64,000 bases of DNA from Winogradskyella thalassocola (GCF_900099995.1 NZ_FNCZ01000002.1:186001-250000); one strand, 5' to 3'; positions 15,920 through 24,887 are shown, numbered from the stretch's first letter. The notes: a model not told the origin generated them from the letters alone. Made by a program: numbers and translations.

Positions 15920-18900
15920 ATGAGTGTTAAAGTATTTAGATTTCATGAAGGCGCAGATGTTTATGGGTGGGATAATTCAACTCCACTTAATGATAAAGCT
16001 ATCGCTGCTATTAAAGATCCAAACGGTGAGCATGCTAGTAAAGAGATCACTTCTATTCCAAGTCCATTTGCTAGAATTGATTTGATTAATACAGCATTTA
16101 AAGAGGTTGTTAATAGAGATTTGGAAGGTGATACAATATATCATAAAATGGTTTCAGATGCATTAGATATTGGTCAGATTTTATTTGATTTTGAAAAATA
16201 TCAAGATAAAATAGAGATTATTAGCTGGGACCCAAAGCATGATTTGTCCAACTTGTTAGATTCTTCGCACGAAGGTCATAGAGCATTGGGTGAAAGTTTA
16301 CGTCTTTATTTGAAGCAAGATAGTGCAGCTTATAATTTTGATAAGATGCATAAAATCTATTTACTGAATTATAAATTAGGTCAAAATCCATTAAACATTA
16401 TCGGTGGTACGTCTCCGGTTTCGCTGTTTTTCACATCAGCAAATAAATTCCATCTTAAAGATTTCACATCAGCGGGTGATACATTTTTTGATGATGAGTA
16501 TTGTTCACTGCACAAACGAGACGCTTCCTATATTGAATATCTTTTTTTATTAAGTAAAAGTATTCCCAATTTTACTGTGAACTTTAAAAACTTTAATGAT
16601 TATCTACAAAAAATATTTCCTCTTTTATCAGATGAGTTAAGAAGTAAAATTCTTGGTCAGAATATAGAAATGTATGATAAGTTACTTGATTTGAATATTG
16701 ATGGAGGTGGCGAAATCGTTGAGGTTTTAAATGTAAACCTAAAAAGAAGTAAAGGTAATTTGGGTGAGATTTCTAAAAGTGATTTTATTCTCAATTCACC
16801 AAAAAATATTGAGAAGTCTAAACCACTTCTAGTGCTTCCTAATGACGATATTCCAAAAGGGTTTCGTTATGTCTCTGCTGACTGGGCTGTTTCAAATAAA
16901 GCGCCTAGTTATATTGAAGAACCTATAAATGAAAGAAAATTGCCATTTGATGGGGCTAAATATCCATACATAGTCGCTAGTGACTTCCTTGAACCAGTAT
17001 TGATTAAAACACATTTGCCAATAGATAATTATTATTTTATAAATGGTCAAGATAATAATGAGTATGGATTTTTACTTCCATTAAAGCCTTTGTTTTTTGA
17101 GTATTTTAAATTAGATTTTTTAGATAGAATTATCAATGGAGAAAAGATGTTCGAAGTTGAGATTTTGAGTAATAATCATGTCCGTGTTTACCTAAGACTA
17201 CCTATTCAAAATAATAAGCAGATAACATTTAAAAGAACTTATTATAATCCTGTTTCACAAGCTCACAAACCAGATTTTAGTGAAGAATCTAACAAAGGTG
17301 CAATTATAGAAAATAGGATTAATATAGGGATCACTCCATTTTATAAGTTTGGAAATACGGTAGAGCCTGAATACAATATCGCTTTTTATGATGCCGACTC
17401 GTTACCAATATTTCAAGGAAATAAATACAGTATTGATTTCTTCAAGTCCTATAATGAAAAGGTAACCACAGTTCAAGAAACGCAAAGACGCTTTAAAGGG
17501 GAGGAAAATATAGATATGTTTGGACTAGTTGTAAATAGTGACTTTGATTATTTACAAATTAGGCATGATTATGCTAGTGGCATCTTAATCCCAAATTTTG
17601 AATCTAAAGTTGCTGGAGGTTTAAATCAATACACGGTTGCAATTGATTTTGGAACCACAAATACACATATTGAATTCTCTAAAAATGATGGTATTTCTGA
17701 GTCATTTGAATTATTAAACACTGAAAGTAAACATATAGGGCATCTCATAAATGATAAAGAGTTTGATGAATCTTTTTTGAAGTTTTGCAAGGTAGATTTA
17801 ATTCCAAATATTATAAAAAAAGACAGTGTATATGAGTTTCCTCAAAGAACAGTAATCGCTTATCATAAACTGGCAAATTTTACACAACCAATGTTCTCAA
17901 TGTCCAATATTGCAATTCCATTTCAATATGAAAAAAAATCTTTTGCTTTAAATACCGAAATAGAAACTAATTTAAAATGGAATAAGAACGCTAATAGTAG
18001 TCAGGTTATGCGTAGTTTTTTCGAGCAATTAATAAAATTGATACGTAATAAGATTCTTTTGAATAATGGAGACTTGAAACAAACAAAAATTGTTTGGTCT
18101 TACCCAGCTAGTATGATGGTTTATGAGCTAAATGAATTAGAGAGTAAATGGAATGATATTATTTTGAAGTATTTAGGAAGTGATGTTAGCATATCAAAAG
18201 TTTGTGAAAGTTTAACACCTTTTTATTATTACATTAATGAGAAGGGAAAAGCAGCTTTAGAAAAACCAATGGTCTCTATAGATATAGGAGGAGGAACTTC
18301 TGATATAGCTATATATAAAGGTGAAAAGCCAATATTGTTTAGCTCATACAAGTTTGCAGGTGATGCGATATTTGGGGATAATTATAAAAGAAACATTAAT
18401 ATCAATGGTTTTGTAAAAAGGTTTAAAGCAAAGTTATATGATGAATTGAAGAATAATAATTTAGCGGATCTTGGTACCGTGATGAACAATATTATATCTA
18501 AAAACAAATCAAATGATGCTATCAATGTTCTTTTTAGTTTAGAAAACAACCCTATAATTAGAGAAAAAAAACTACCTATTAGTTTCTTGGAATCTTTAAA
18601 GGCAGATAAAGATTTGAAAATTATATTTTTATTATTCTATGTAGCTCATATTTATCATTTAGCTCATATTTTTAAATCTAGAAAACTAAAAACACCTGTA
18701 TCTATTTCTTTCTCAGGAACGGCTTCAAAACTATTAACAATTATTGATGCTTCTAAAGCAAAAGATACTTTAAAACGTATCGCTGAGTTTGTTTTCTCAG
18801 ATATTTCTGACGCTTCTGAAAAGGTGTCCATAGAAATTTTATTAGAAGATAATCCAAAAGAAATAGCAAGCAAAGGCGCAATTTATTTTAATAAAAATAA

Positions 18901-19279
18901 TGATGTGAATATAAATGAAATCAAAGAAGTATTGATTAATCATAATACTTTGATGAGTGAATCTAAGAAATGGACTTATAAAGATATTCAATCATTAGAA
19001 AGTGATTCCGTAAAGGATTATGAGCATTTTCTTGAGTTGTTTTTTCGTTTGAACGAACAGATTTCATTTAAAGATTATTTTGGAATTGATAATGGCATAT
19101 TAAAATTTACCAAACAATTTCTAGAAGATAAAAAGGTGAATGCTATGAAAATGGGTATAAACAACAAGATTATAGAGTTAGAAAACCATGATGAGGAAGA
19201 CATAGCAGAAACGCTTTTCTTTTATCCATTAGTTGGAAGTCTGGGTGAGCTAGCTTATAACTTAGTAACTAAAGAATAA
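15920..19279 (+). CDS. Large actin/Hsp70-like ATPase protein (operon gene 4)
   Basis: In the 1119-residue protein the second half has the actin-Hsp70 fold. Phosphate 1 is VAIDFGTTNTHIEFS (~573-587), phosphate 2 is SIDIGGGTSDIAIYKG (~783-798) and the adenosine-type motif is ISFSGTASKLL (~928-938). The first ~570 residues are unrecognised and rich in beta strands; they may bind the membrane partners or a target. The layout, a long unknown N-part before an actin-like ATPase, recalls the SrfB-type proteins, but that is a comparison of length and order, not an alignment. There is no membrane segment. It lies between the tubulin-like gene and membrane proteins, so it is probably the ATP-driven cytoplasmic component of the same complex. 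Confidence 0.7.
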   Translation: MSVKVFRFHEGADVYGWDNSTPLNDKAIAAIKDPNGEHASKEITSIPSPFARIDLINTAFKEVVNRDLEGDTIYHKMVSDALDIGQILFDFEKYQDKIEIISWDPKHDLSNLLDSSHEGHRALGESLRLYLKQDSAAYNFDKMHKIYLLNYKLGQNPLNIIGGTSPVSLFFTSANKFHLKDFTSAGDTFFDDEYCSLHKRDASYIEYLFLLSKSIPNFTVNFKNFNDYLQKIFPLLSDELRSKILGQNIEMYDKLLDLNIDGGGEIVEVLNVNLKRSKGNLGEISKSDFILNSPKNIEKSKPLLVLPNDDIPKGFRYVSADWAVSNKAPSYIEEPINERKLPFDGAKYPYIVASDFLEPVLIKTHLPIDNYYFINGQDNNEYGFLLPLKPLFFEYFKLDFLDRIINGEKMFEVEILSNNHVRVYLRLPIQNNKQITFKRTYYNPVSQAHKPDFSEESNKGAIIENRINIGITPFYKFGNTVEPEYNIAFYDADSLPIFQGNKYSIDFFKSYNEKVTTVQETQRRFKGEENIDMFGLVVNSDFDYLQIRHDYASGILIPNFESKVAGGLNQYTVAIDFGTTNTHIEFSKNDGISESFELLNTESKHIGHLINDKEFDESFLKFCKVDLIPNIIKKDSVYEFPQRTVIAYHKLANFTQPMFSMSNIAIPFQYEKKSFALNTEIETNLKWNKNANSSQVMRSFFEQLIKLIRNKILLNNGDLKQTKIVWSYPASMMVYELNELESKWNDIILKYLGSDVSISKVCESLTPFYYYINEKGKAALEKPMVSIDIGGGTSDIAIYKGEKPILFSSYKFAGDAIFGDNYKRNININGFVKRFKAKLYDELKNNNLADLGTVMNNIISKNKSNDAINVLFSLENNPIIREKKLPISFLESLKADKDLKIIFLLFYVAHIYHLAHIFKSRKLKTPVSISFSGTASKLLTIIDASKAKDTLKRIAEFVFSDISDASEKVSIEILLEDNPKEIASKGAIYFNKNNDVNINEIKEVLINHNTLMSESKKWTYKDIQSLESDSVKDYEHFLELFFRLNEQISFKDYFGIDNGILKFTKQFLEDKKVNAMKMGINNKIIELENHDEEDIAETLFFYPLVGSLGELAYNLVTKE

Positions 19280-19281
19280 TC

Positions 19282-20457
19282 ATGAAAAATTTAATTGTTT
19301 TAATTTTTAGTAGCTTATGCTTAGTGGCTTTACATGGTCAGAGTAAACCTATTTCTGATGAACAATGGATAACTATTGTGGATCATACGAATGCTATTGT
19401 AACCAAAAGCTATATTGAAAAACTTAAATTAAATGAAAAGGAAAGTTTAGATTATTCGGACAATTTAAAAGTACGACTTAATAAAAGTTCTCTTAATTAT
19501 CCATTGCCTTTTGATTCTTTAGAGATTTTATTAAAACAAGAATTTAAAAAGACCTTGGAAAAGGTTTCCTTTAAGATTAACGAAACTAAGTCTAAAGAAA
19601 AGGATTTAGACACTTTGTTTAACTCCATTGGAATTATATTAAAAGATGTAAAAGAAGAAAAATTAATTGATTCAGAGCCTTTATCTATATTACATAAAGA
19701 TATAGATCGTTTTATTAATCCGAAGGTTGACGAAAATGTTGAAAAAAATGCAAATGTAACTGCTAAGATCGAGGTTATCCCAACGAGAGGTAAATCAATT
19801 TTTACTTTATCAAATGCTGTAATTGTTTTTCTGTTAGCTCTTTTAATAATCTTTATTATTAGATCCATAAATAAGGGAAAAAAAATTAGAGAATTAGAAG
19901 CTTTAAGAAAAGAAGAACGTAATGTTAATAAAACCTACTCATTAGAAATTCCTAAACTCAATAATGAAATAAGTAGTTTGAGAAAGGAAATAACTAGATT
20001 GAAAAATGAATTAAAAAAAGTTAAATATAATTCAAACGATAATTTTAATTCTTCACCTCCTTCATCTTATTCTGAAAATGAAACTGAGAACATTAAAGAG
20101 TGGGACACTTCTATACCTAAACCTGTATTAACCAGTTTCTATGCTGGTAAATCAAATCCGAATAGAATCTTTGTAAAAACCACACAAGAGATACTAGATC
20201 AAGAAACGATTTTTAAATTTACTTATATAGATAGTACCAAAACCTCTGCAGAATTTGAAGTTGTTTTAGTTAACGATTTTATGATGCGGCAAATCATAAA
20301 TTCACCTGATGATTTCTTATATAGAGTATGTAACAATGCCAATAGTAATCAAGATTTTCAAAGAACTATTATAACAGAGCGTAAAGGAATTGCGCGATTA
20401 GTAAATGGAGAGTGGGTGGTTAGTGAGTCAGATAAAGCTTTAATAAAATTTCAATAA
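19282..20457 (+). CDS. Signal-peptide, single-pass coiled-coil protein (operon gene 5)
   Basis: The gene starts 2 bp after the actin-like gene. The 391-residue protein has a signal peptide (~1-20, ending LVALHGQS), a helical extracytoplasmic part (~21-170), one membrane helix (~178-194, VIVFLLALLIIFIIRSI) and then a cytoplasmic coiled coil (~200-250, SLRKEITRLKNELKKV). After a Ser/Asn-rich linker comes a compact C-terminal domain (~280-391). It can therefore span from the periplasm to the cytoplasm and present a coiled coil to cytoplasmic partners. This is a suitable tether between envelope and the actin- or tubulin-like proteins. No family name is recognised for the C-terminal domain. Confidence 0.6.
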   Translation: MKNLIVLIFSSLCLVALHGQSKPISDEQWITIVDHTNAIVTKSYIEKLKLNEKESLDYSDNLKVRLNKSSLNYPLPFDSLEILLKQEFKKTLEKVSFKINETKSKEKDLDTLFNSIGIILKDVKEEKLIDSEPLSILHKDIDRFINPKVDENVEKNANVTAKIEVIPTRGKSIFTLSNAVIVFLLALLIIFIIRSINKGKKIRELEALRKEERNVNKTYSLEIPKLNNEISSLRKEITRLKNELKKVKYNSNDNFNSSPPSSYSENETENIKEWDTSIPKPVLTSFYAGKSNPNRIFVKTTQEILDQETIFKFTYIDSTKTSAEFEVVLVNDFMMRQIINSPDDFLYRVCNNANSNQDFQRTIITERKGIARLVNGEWVVSESDKALIKFQ

Positions 20458-20468
20458 ATATAAATTAT

Positions 20469-20852
20469 ATGGGCGGTAAACATGATATTATAATAATGGT
20501 GATTGTTGGCATTATTATATGTTTTCAATTAATTCTTTTTTATAAAAACTTAAATAGAATACTTGCTTTTAAAAAAATTATTTCTAAAAATTCAAATATA
20601 AACTTGATAGAATTATCTATTGATGAAGACCTAGTGTCTTCAATAGATGCTGATACTATTTTAAATAATAAGGATGATTTTGAATTAAATTCTACAAATG
20701 GTGAGTATAATTTAGATAAAAGCAACGATGAAAACATTTATGATGAGGCAGAACAAATAGACCTAATTAATCAGTCTGATATTGAGGATGTTTATGATGA
20801 GGATAATGATGACTATGATGAATTGATCTTATTTAATAAAGAGGACATATGA
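20469..20852 (+). CDS. Small membrane protein with very acidic tail (operon gene 6)
   Basis: The 127-residue protein has one membrane helix at ~6-24 (IIIMVIVGIIICFQLILFY) and then a cytoplasmic tail dominated by Asp, Glu and Asn (for example DVYDEDNDDYDEL). The gene overlaps the ZorA-like gene by 4 bp (ATGA), so the two are translationally coupled and are likely made in fixed ratio. A membrane-tethered acidic tail may act as a low-complexity contact for a basic partner or as a regulator of the channel encoded next. No family is recognised. Confidence 0.55.
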   Translation: MGGKHDIIIMVIVGIIICFQLILFYKNLNRILAFKKIISKNSNINLIELSIDEDLVSSIDADTILNNKDDFELNSTNGEYNLDKSNDENIYDEAEQIDLINQSDIEDVYDEDNDDYDELILFNKEDI

Positions 20853-22204
20853 GTAATAAAATAACGATTTCACTTATTGAAATTTCAGGTCAAGTAAGTT
20901 CGTCATTTCATAATACTATTAGTGCTATTAATAGTTATCTCTTAAGAAATAAAGGAGCGATAAGCGACTTTAATTTAATTAAGGATATTGTAGATAGAAA
21001 TATTGACAATGAAGAGAGTGCCATAACTAGTAACCTTCCAATACCCCTATATTTAGGACTTTTTGGAACTATGTTAGGTATTATTATTGGTTTAATTGCA
21101 ATGCCTAGCTTAAGTGATTCAATTAGTGGGTCAGCAGAATCAATGAATGCAGATAATACATTGAAAGGGGTAGATGCTTTACTTATTGGGGTTAAAATAG
21201 CAATGATAGCTAGCGCAATTGGGCTACTACTAACAACTATAAATTCACTTTTGTTTTATAATATTAGAAAAGGGGCAGAAAATGATAAAAATAACTTTTT
21301 TACTTTTATACAAACCCAACTATTACCAATACTTTCAAAAAACACAGCTTCAAGTTTACAGACCTTACAAGCAAATTTGTTAAAATTTAATGAAGGTTTT
21401 GCGATTAATATGGGGCATTTTGACGGGGTAATAAAAGAGGTTCGTAGCTCTTTTGAAAGTCAGCTTCAGGTGGTTGAAGAATTAAAAAGAATTGATGTTG
21501 GTAATATGGCTAGATATAACATCAATGTCATGAAAGAAATCAATAGCTCATTTTCTAAGTTAAAAGAATTGTCAGAGTATTTAGCTAATGTCAATGGACT
21601 TTTAAAAAATACAGAAAGATTAAATCATACGGTTTCTATTCAATTAGATAAAGTTGGTGATTTAGGAACTATAATAGACAATTTTGATGTAAACGCTAAA
21701 AATATTTCTGAAGGTTCAAAATATTTGCAAACTCACTTTTCTAGTTTTGAGCAAAGAGAGCAAGCTATAAGTAATAAGGTAGCCGACTTTGATTCCTCTA
21801 CAGGAGATATGGTAGAAGAGCTTAAAAAATCTTTTGAACAAAGAATGAAAAGTTTCAATGAAAAGGATGTTGAAATTAATTCTGGATTTGAAAAATTATT
21901 TAAAGACTTAAAGGATAAGACCAAACAAGTTTTTGATGATGAAAGCCAAAACATAGCAGCAATAAAACAAGATGTTTTAAAAGTTAATGATAGTATAAGT
22001 CAAATAAAAAGTTTACCAAATGAGGTAGGTGTTTTGAAAGCTAGTATTAAAGACCATGATACAACAATCAATCAATTAATGGATAAAATTGCTGACAAAC
22101 CATTATATTTTAAAACACCTAAACTCTTGCTATTTGCTCTAATTTTTACTTCAATTGTAATCATGGCAACTTGTGGTCTTTTTATATATAAATATATACT
22201 GTAG
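20849..22204 (+). CDS. ZorA-like MotA/TolQ/ExbB-family proton channel protein with coiled-coil tail (operon gene 7)
   Basis: The 451-residue protein carries the MotA/TolQ/ExbB channel core: helices PLYLGLFGTMLGIIIGLIAM (~64-83) and LIGVKIAMIASAIGLLLTT (~111-129), with small residues typical of the ion path. A long coiled-coil cytoplasmic tail (~140-415) follows, then a last membrane helix (~426-447), an addition not found in MotA. The long tail after the channel core is the hallmark of ZorA of Zorya anti-phage systems, where the tail is thought to transmit a signal from the motor. Here the tail returns to the membrane. The partner ZorB/MotB-like gene follows directly with no gap. No zorC, zorD or zorE homologue is next to it. 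Confidence 0.72.
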   Translation: MSNKITISLIEISGQVSSSFHNTISAINSYLLRNKGAISDFNLIKDIVDRNIDNEESAITSNLPIPLYLGLFGTMLGIIIGLIAMPSLSDSISGSAESMNADNTLKGVDALLIGVKIAMIASAIGLLLTTINSLLFYNIRKGAENDKNNFFTFIQTQLLPILSKNTASSLQTLQANLLKFNEGFAINMGHFDGVIKEVRSSFESQLQVVEELKRIDVGNMARYNINVMKEINSSFSKLKELSEYLANVNGLLKNTERLNHTVSIQLDKVGDLGTIIDNFDVNAKNISEGSKYLQTHFSSFEQREQAISNKVADFDSSTGDMVEELKKSFEQRMKSFNEKDVEINSGFEKLFKDLKDKTKQVFDDESQNIAAIKQDVLKVNDSISQIKSLPNEVGVLKASIKDHDTTINQLMDKIADKPLYFKTPKLLLFALIFTSIVIMATCGLFIYKYIL

Positions 22205-22882
22205 ATGTCAAAAAAAGATAAAGGTGATTTTTTCTGGGTAAGTTACGCTGATTTAATGACAACATTATTTTTCGTTATGCTAGTTCTATTTGTTTTAACA
22301 GTTGTTTATTTAAAACTAGATCAACAAAAAATGGTAGCTACATTAGAAGACTTAAAAAAGATAGTTCAGTTAGATGAACAGTTTAAACCATTAGAGGAAG
22401 ACGGCGATTTCATATATTTAGAAGAGTGTAAAAAGTTTGTGGCTAAAAGCCTTAGAGGTATAGAGATTTTTGATCCTGGTAAATCAGAAGTATTAGAACA
22501 GCATAAGCAAACAACTATTGAAATAGGAGAAAAGATAAAAGGATTTTTAGAAAAACTTCAGAACGATAATAAAGACTTCTCATATCTATTAGTTATAGAG
22601 GGGAATATGGCTAATACATATGATAAAAGATATAGTGAAAATAACTCAGATGGTTATAAAAAATCATATGAAAGAGCTTTAGCTGTATATAATTTATGGC
22701 TTGCCAATAATATAAATTTCAGAAAAGATAATGTAGAGGTTCTAATTTCAGGAAGTGGGTATAATGGTCTTTGTCGTGAAAGTAGAAGTATTGGTGATTA
22801 TAAAAAAGGAGAAGATGTAGAATCTTACAATAAGCGATTTTCAATCCAAATAATACCTAAAGTAACAAATAAATATGAATAA
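22205..22882 (+). CDS. ZorB/MotB-like stator protein with OmpA-type domain (operon gene 8)
   Basis: The start follows the stop of the ZorA-like gene with no spacer. The 225-residue protein has an N-terminal membrane helix preceded by WVSYADLMTTLFFVML, in which Asp16 matches the proton-carrying Asp of MotB/ZorB. A periplasmic region follows, with an OmpA-like peptidoglycan-binding domain (~115-222) containing SYERALAVYNLWL and VLISGSGYNG and ending NKRFSIQIIPK. The A5B2-type channel arrangement is known for this family; the operon supplies exactly one of each subunit. The domain would fix the channel to the cell wall, making a stationary motor. Binding residues of the OmpA motif are partly changed, so peptidoglycan binding is likely but not certain. 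Confidence 0.75.
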   Translation: MSKKDKGDFFWVSYADLMTTLFFVMLVLFVLTVVYLKLDQQKMVATLEDLKKIVQLDEQFKPLEEDGDFIYLEECKKFVAKSLRGIEIFDPGKSEVLEQHKQTTIEIGEKIKGFLEKLQNDNKDFSYLLVIEGNMANTYDKRYSENNSDGYKKSYERALAVYNLWLANNINFRKDNVEVLISGSGYNGLCRESRSIGDYKKGEDVESYNKRFSIQIIPKVTNKYE

Positions 22883-23384
22883 AAGTAAACTTTTAATATT
22901 TGTATTATTTTCCTTAATTTTTAGTTGTAAAAGAGCTACTTCTTCGTCCGACTTAAACCCTAATTCAACAAGAACGTATAATAGAAGTGATATAAAAAGT
23001 GAGAATATGGTTGAAATGAAGAAGGAAGGTGGTGTTTTTTATATTCCTATTCAGATAAACGATATTGATATGGATATTATATTTGATACAGGAGCTAGTA
23101 ATATTTCAATATCAGAAACAGAAGTCCTTTTTCTACTTAAACAAGGTAAGTTAAATGAAGAAGACTTTTTGGGGAAAGTTCAATTTCAAGATGCAACTGG
23201 TAACATATCAGAAGGAACGAGACTTAATTTGAAAAAAGTAAAAATTGGAACTAAAACCATTTATAATGTTGAAGCCTCTGTTGTTCATAATTTAGAGGCG
23301 CCATTACTGTTAGGACAATCTGCTTTGTCAAAATTCGGTAAATTGACTATTGACTATAATAAAAATGAAATAGTTTTTGATTAA
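22875..23384 (+). CDS. Retropepsin-like aspartic protease lipoprotein (operon gene 9)
   Basis: This 169-residue gene overlaps the ZorB-like gene by 8 bp. It has a lipoprotein signal (MNKSKLLIFVLFSLIFSC, Cys18) and then a clan AA single-domain aspartic protease: the active motif IIFDTGASNISIS (~71-83) and the hydrophobic partner APLLLGQSALSKFG (~140-153). The enzyme acts as a homodimer in this clan, each subunit giving one Asp. Lipidation places it in the periplasm, either on the inner membrane or exported to the outer membrane. The translational link to the motor genes suggests it is part of the system, perhaps as a proteolytic effector or a maturation protease for the neighbouring secreted proteins. 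Confidence 0.72.
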   Translation: MNKSKLLIFVLFSLIFSCKRATSSSDLNPNSTRTYNRSDIKSENMVEMKKEGGVFYIPIQINDIDMDIIFDTGASNISISETEVLFLLKQGKLNEEDFLGKVQFQDATGNISEGTRLNLKKVKIGTKTIYNVEASVVHNLEAPLLLGQSALSKFGKLTIDYNKNEIVFD

Positions 23385-23411
23385 TGTTTTTATAAAAAAA
23401 AACCGCTGTAA

Positions 23412-24377
23412 ATGATAGATAATTACATAATCAAAAGAATTAGTTTTTTTTGTTTCATATTTTTAATTGTATCCTGTATTCCTAGAGAAAGTAAGGGGGA
23501 TTCAGGTATTACAACTAAGTCTGAGGATAAACCTGTTGTAGGTAATTATGATTTTAACTTATCTGACAAGGCTCTTAACAAAGCAGATGCTGATGCTACA
23601 CTGAGTAGTGACGCACTAAAACTAATCACCTGGAATATCCAAAATCTTGGACAATCCAAAGACAGCACCGAAATAGCCTTCATCGTAAACATACTTAAAG
23701 ATTTCGATATTGTAGCCATTCAAGAAGTCGTAGCCAAGCATCCTGCTGGTGCGCAAAAAGTAGCCCAAATAGCCGACGAGTTGAACAGAAAAGGATCAAA
23801 GTGGGATTACAGAATAAGCGATCCAACAAAAAGTCCATCAGTCTATATGAGTGAACGTTATGCTTTTTTATGGAAAACGAGTAAAGTAGATTTAAAAGGA
23901 AGAGCATATTTAGACGATGAGTTGGCATCAGTAATATTTAGAGAGCCTTATATTGCAAAATTTAAGATGAAAAATAGCGACAGTACATTCCATGTCATTA
24001 ACTTTCATTCTCGGAAGTACAACGATAACCCTGAATTAGAAACGCAATATTTTAAATATTACCAAGAGCGATTAAGCGCAGACAAATTGTTAATAGCAGG
24101 TGATTTTAACCTAAATGAAAAGCATGAAGTTTGGAACGACTTATATGAGCAAGGTTTTAAATCGGCGCTTAAAGATCAAAAAACAACCTTAAAACAGAAA
24201 TGTTCTATGGGCGACTACCTTAGTCACGAAATAGATAATATTTATTACTCAAAAGGAATGACTTTTCAGAAGTCTGGGGTTGTTGATTTTGTACAACATT
24301 GTGAGAATCTAATCCTATCCAGAATGATTTCTGACCATTTACCAGTTTTTTTAGAATTTACAATTAAAGGGAATTAA
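23412..24377 (+). CDS. Endonuclease/exonuclease/phosphatase (DNase I-fold) lipoprotein (operon gene 10)
   Basis: The 321-residue protein has a lipobox (FLIVSC, Cys17-18 region) and the full DNase I-like set: LITWNIQNLGQ (~75-85), VAIQEV with the catalytic Glu (~101), INFHSRKYN, LLIAGDFNLNE (Asp-x-Asn, ~230) and the terminal SDHLPVF with catalytic His. All residues expected for a metal-dependent phosphodiesterase are present. The lipid anchor and lack of membrane helices put it in the periplasm or on the outer membrane, an unusual place for a nuclease in a defence locus: it could meet incoming phage DNA or degrade extracellular DNA. A decayed second copy of its 3' end is found at 25933-26037. 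A phosphatase or sphingomyelinase-like activity is the alternative. Confidence 0.78.
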   Translation: MIDNYIIKRISFFCFIFLIVSCIPRESKGDSGITTKSEDKPVVGNYDFNLSDKALNKADADATLSSDALKLITWNIQNLGQSKDSTEIAFIVNILKDFDIVAIQEVVAKHPAGAQKVAQIADELNRKGSKWDYRISDPTKSPSVYMSERYAFLWKTSKVDLKGRAYLDDELASVIFREPYIAKFKMKNSDSTFHVINFHSRKYNDNPELETQYFKYYQERLSADKLLIAGDFNLNEKHEVWNDLYEQGFKSALKDQKTTLKQKCSMGDYLSHEIDNIYYSKGMTFQKSGVVDFVQHCENLILSRMISDHLPVFLEFTIKGN

Positions 24378-24382
24378 ACATT

Positions 24383-24616
24383 ATGAAATTTATTATTAAT
24401 ATTTTTTTTAGCTTATTTTTTTGTTTTGGGGTAGCTACTGTAACATCTTTCGATGCAATGGATTCTAATGTCTACATCTGTAAAGGTAAATACAGTAAGA
24501 AATACCATTATTCAAAATCCTGTCGAGGACTTTCTAATTGTAAAAGTTCTGTAGACAAAGTCACATTGAGTGAAGCTAAAAAAATAGGTAGAACGCTTTG
24601 TGGATGGGAAGATTGA
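24383..24616 (+). CDS. Small secreted Cys/His protein next to the nuclease (operon gene 11)
   Basis: The 77-residue protein has a signal-type N-terminus (~1-22) and a compact domain with VYICKGKYSKKYHYSKSC and a terminal TLCGW. The YH-x-x-x-x-C spacing and the last Cys match the small domain often found at the end of secreted nucleases and PLD-type proteins in Bacteroidetes, thought to bind metal or to be disulfide-stabilised. Here it is encoded separately, 6 bp after the DNase I-fold gene, as if a two-domain nuclease were split into two genes. It may be the accessory DNA-binding or metal-binding subunit. Confidence 0.6.
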   Translation: MKFIINIFFSLFFCFGVATVTSFDAMDSNVYICKGKYSKKYHYSKSCRGLSNCKSSVDKVTLSEAKKIGRTLCGWED

Positions 24617-24731
24617 TTTTTATTAGAATAAATTTCAAGACAGTTTAGAATGTTTCTGTTATTAATTACATCACCATTCCTATTTATATTAAATGAGATT
24701 CTAGGTAACTCTGAAAGAACAATATTGAAGG

Positions 24732-24776
24732 CTAGGTTAGTAATTTGCATGGCAATAACCTAGGACGTTTTTTTGT
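24732..24776 (+). terminator. Intrinsic terminator ending the cytoskeletal/motor operon
   Basis: CTAGGTTA (24732-24739) pairs with TAACCTAG (24756-24763), then ACG and a run of seven T. The 271-base gap 24617-24887 shows no gene. The operon of eleven genes therefore probably ends here. Confidence 0.75.
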
Positions 24777-24887
24777 TTTTAAGAGTGGGATAATCGTTCT
24801 TCTAATGTTTTAAATCAATTTAGTAAAGTAAAAAGAATGAAAATAAGCCATACCAAAAATTAAAAACTATTAACCCTTTCTTTACTT

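Noticed and set aside
20849-22882. Complete Zorya system
   Set aside because: Only ZorA- and ZorB-like genes are present. No ZorC, ZorD helicase-nuclease or ZorE HNH gene is adjacent.
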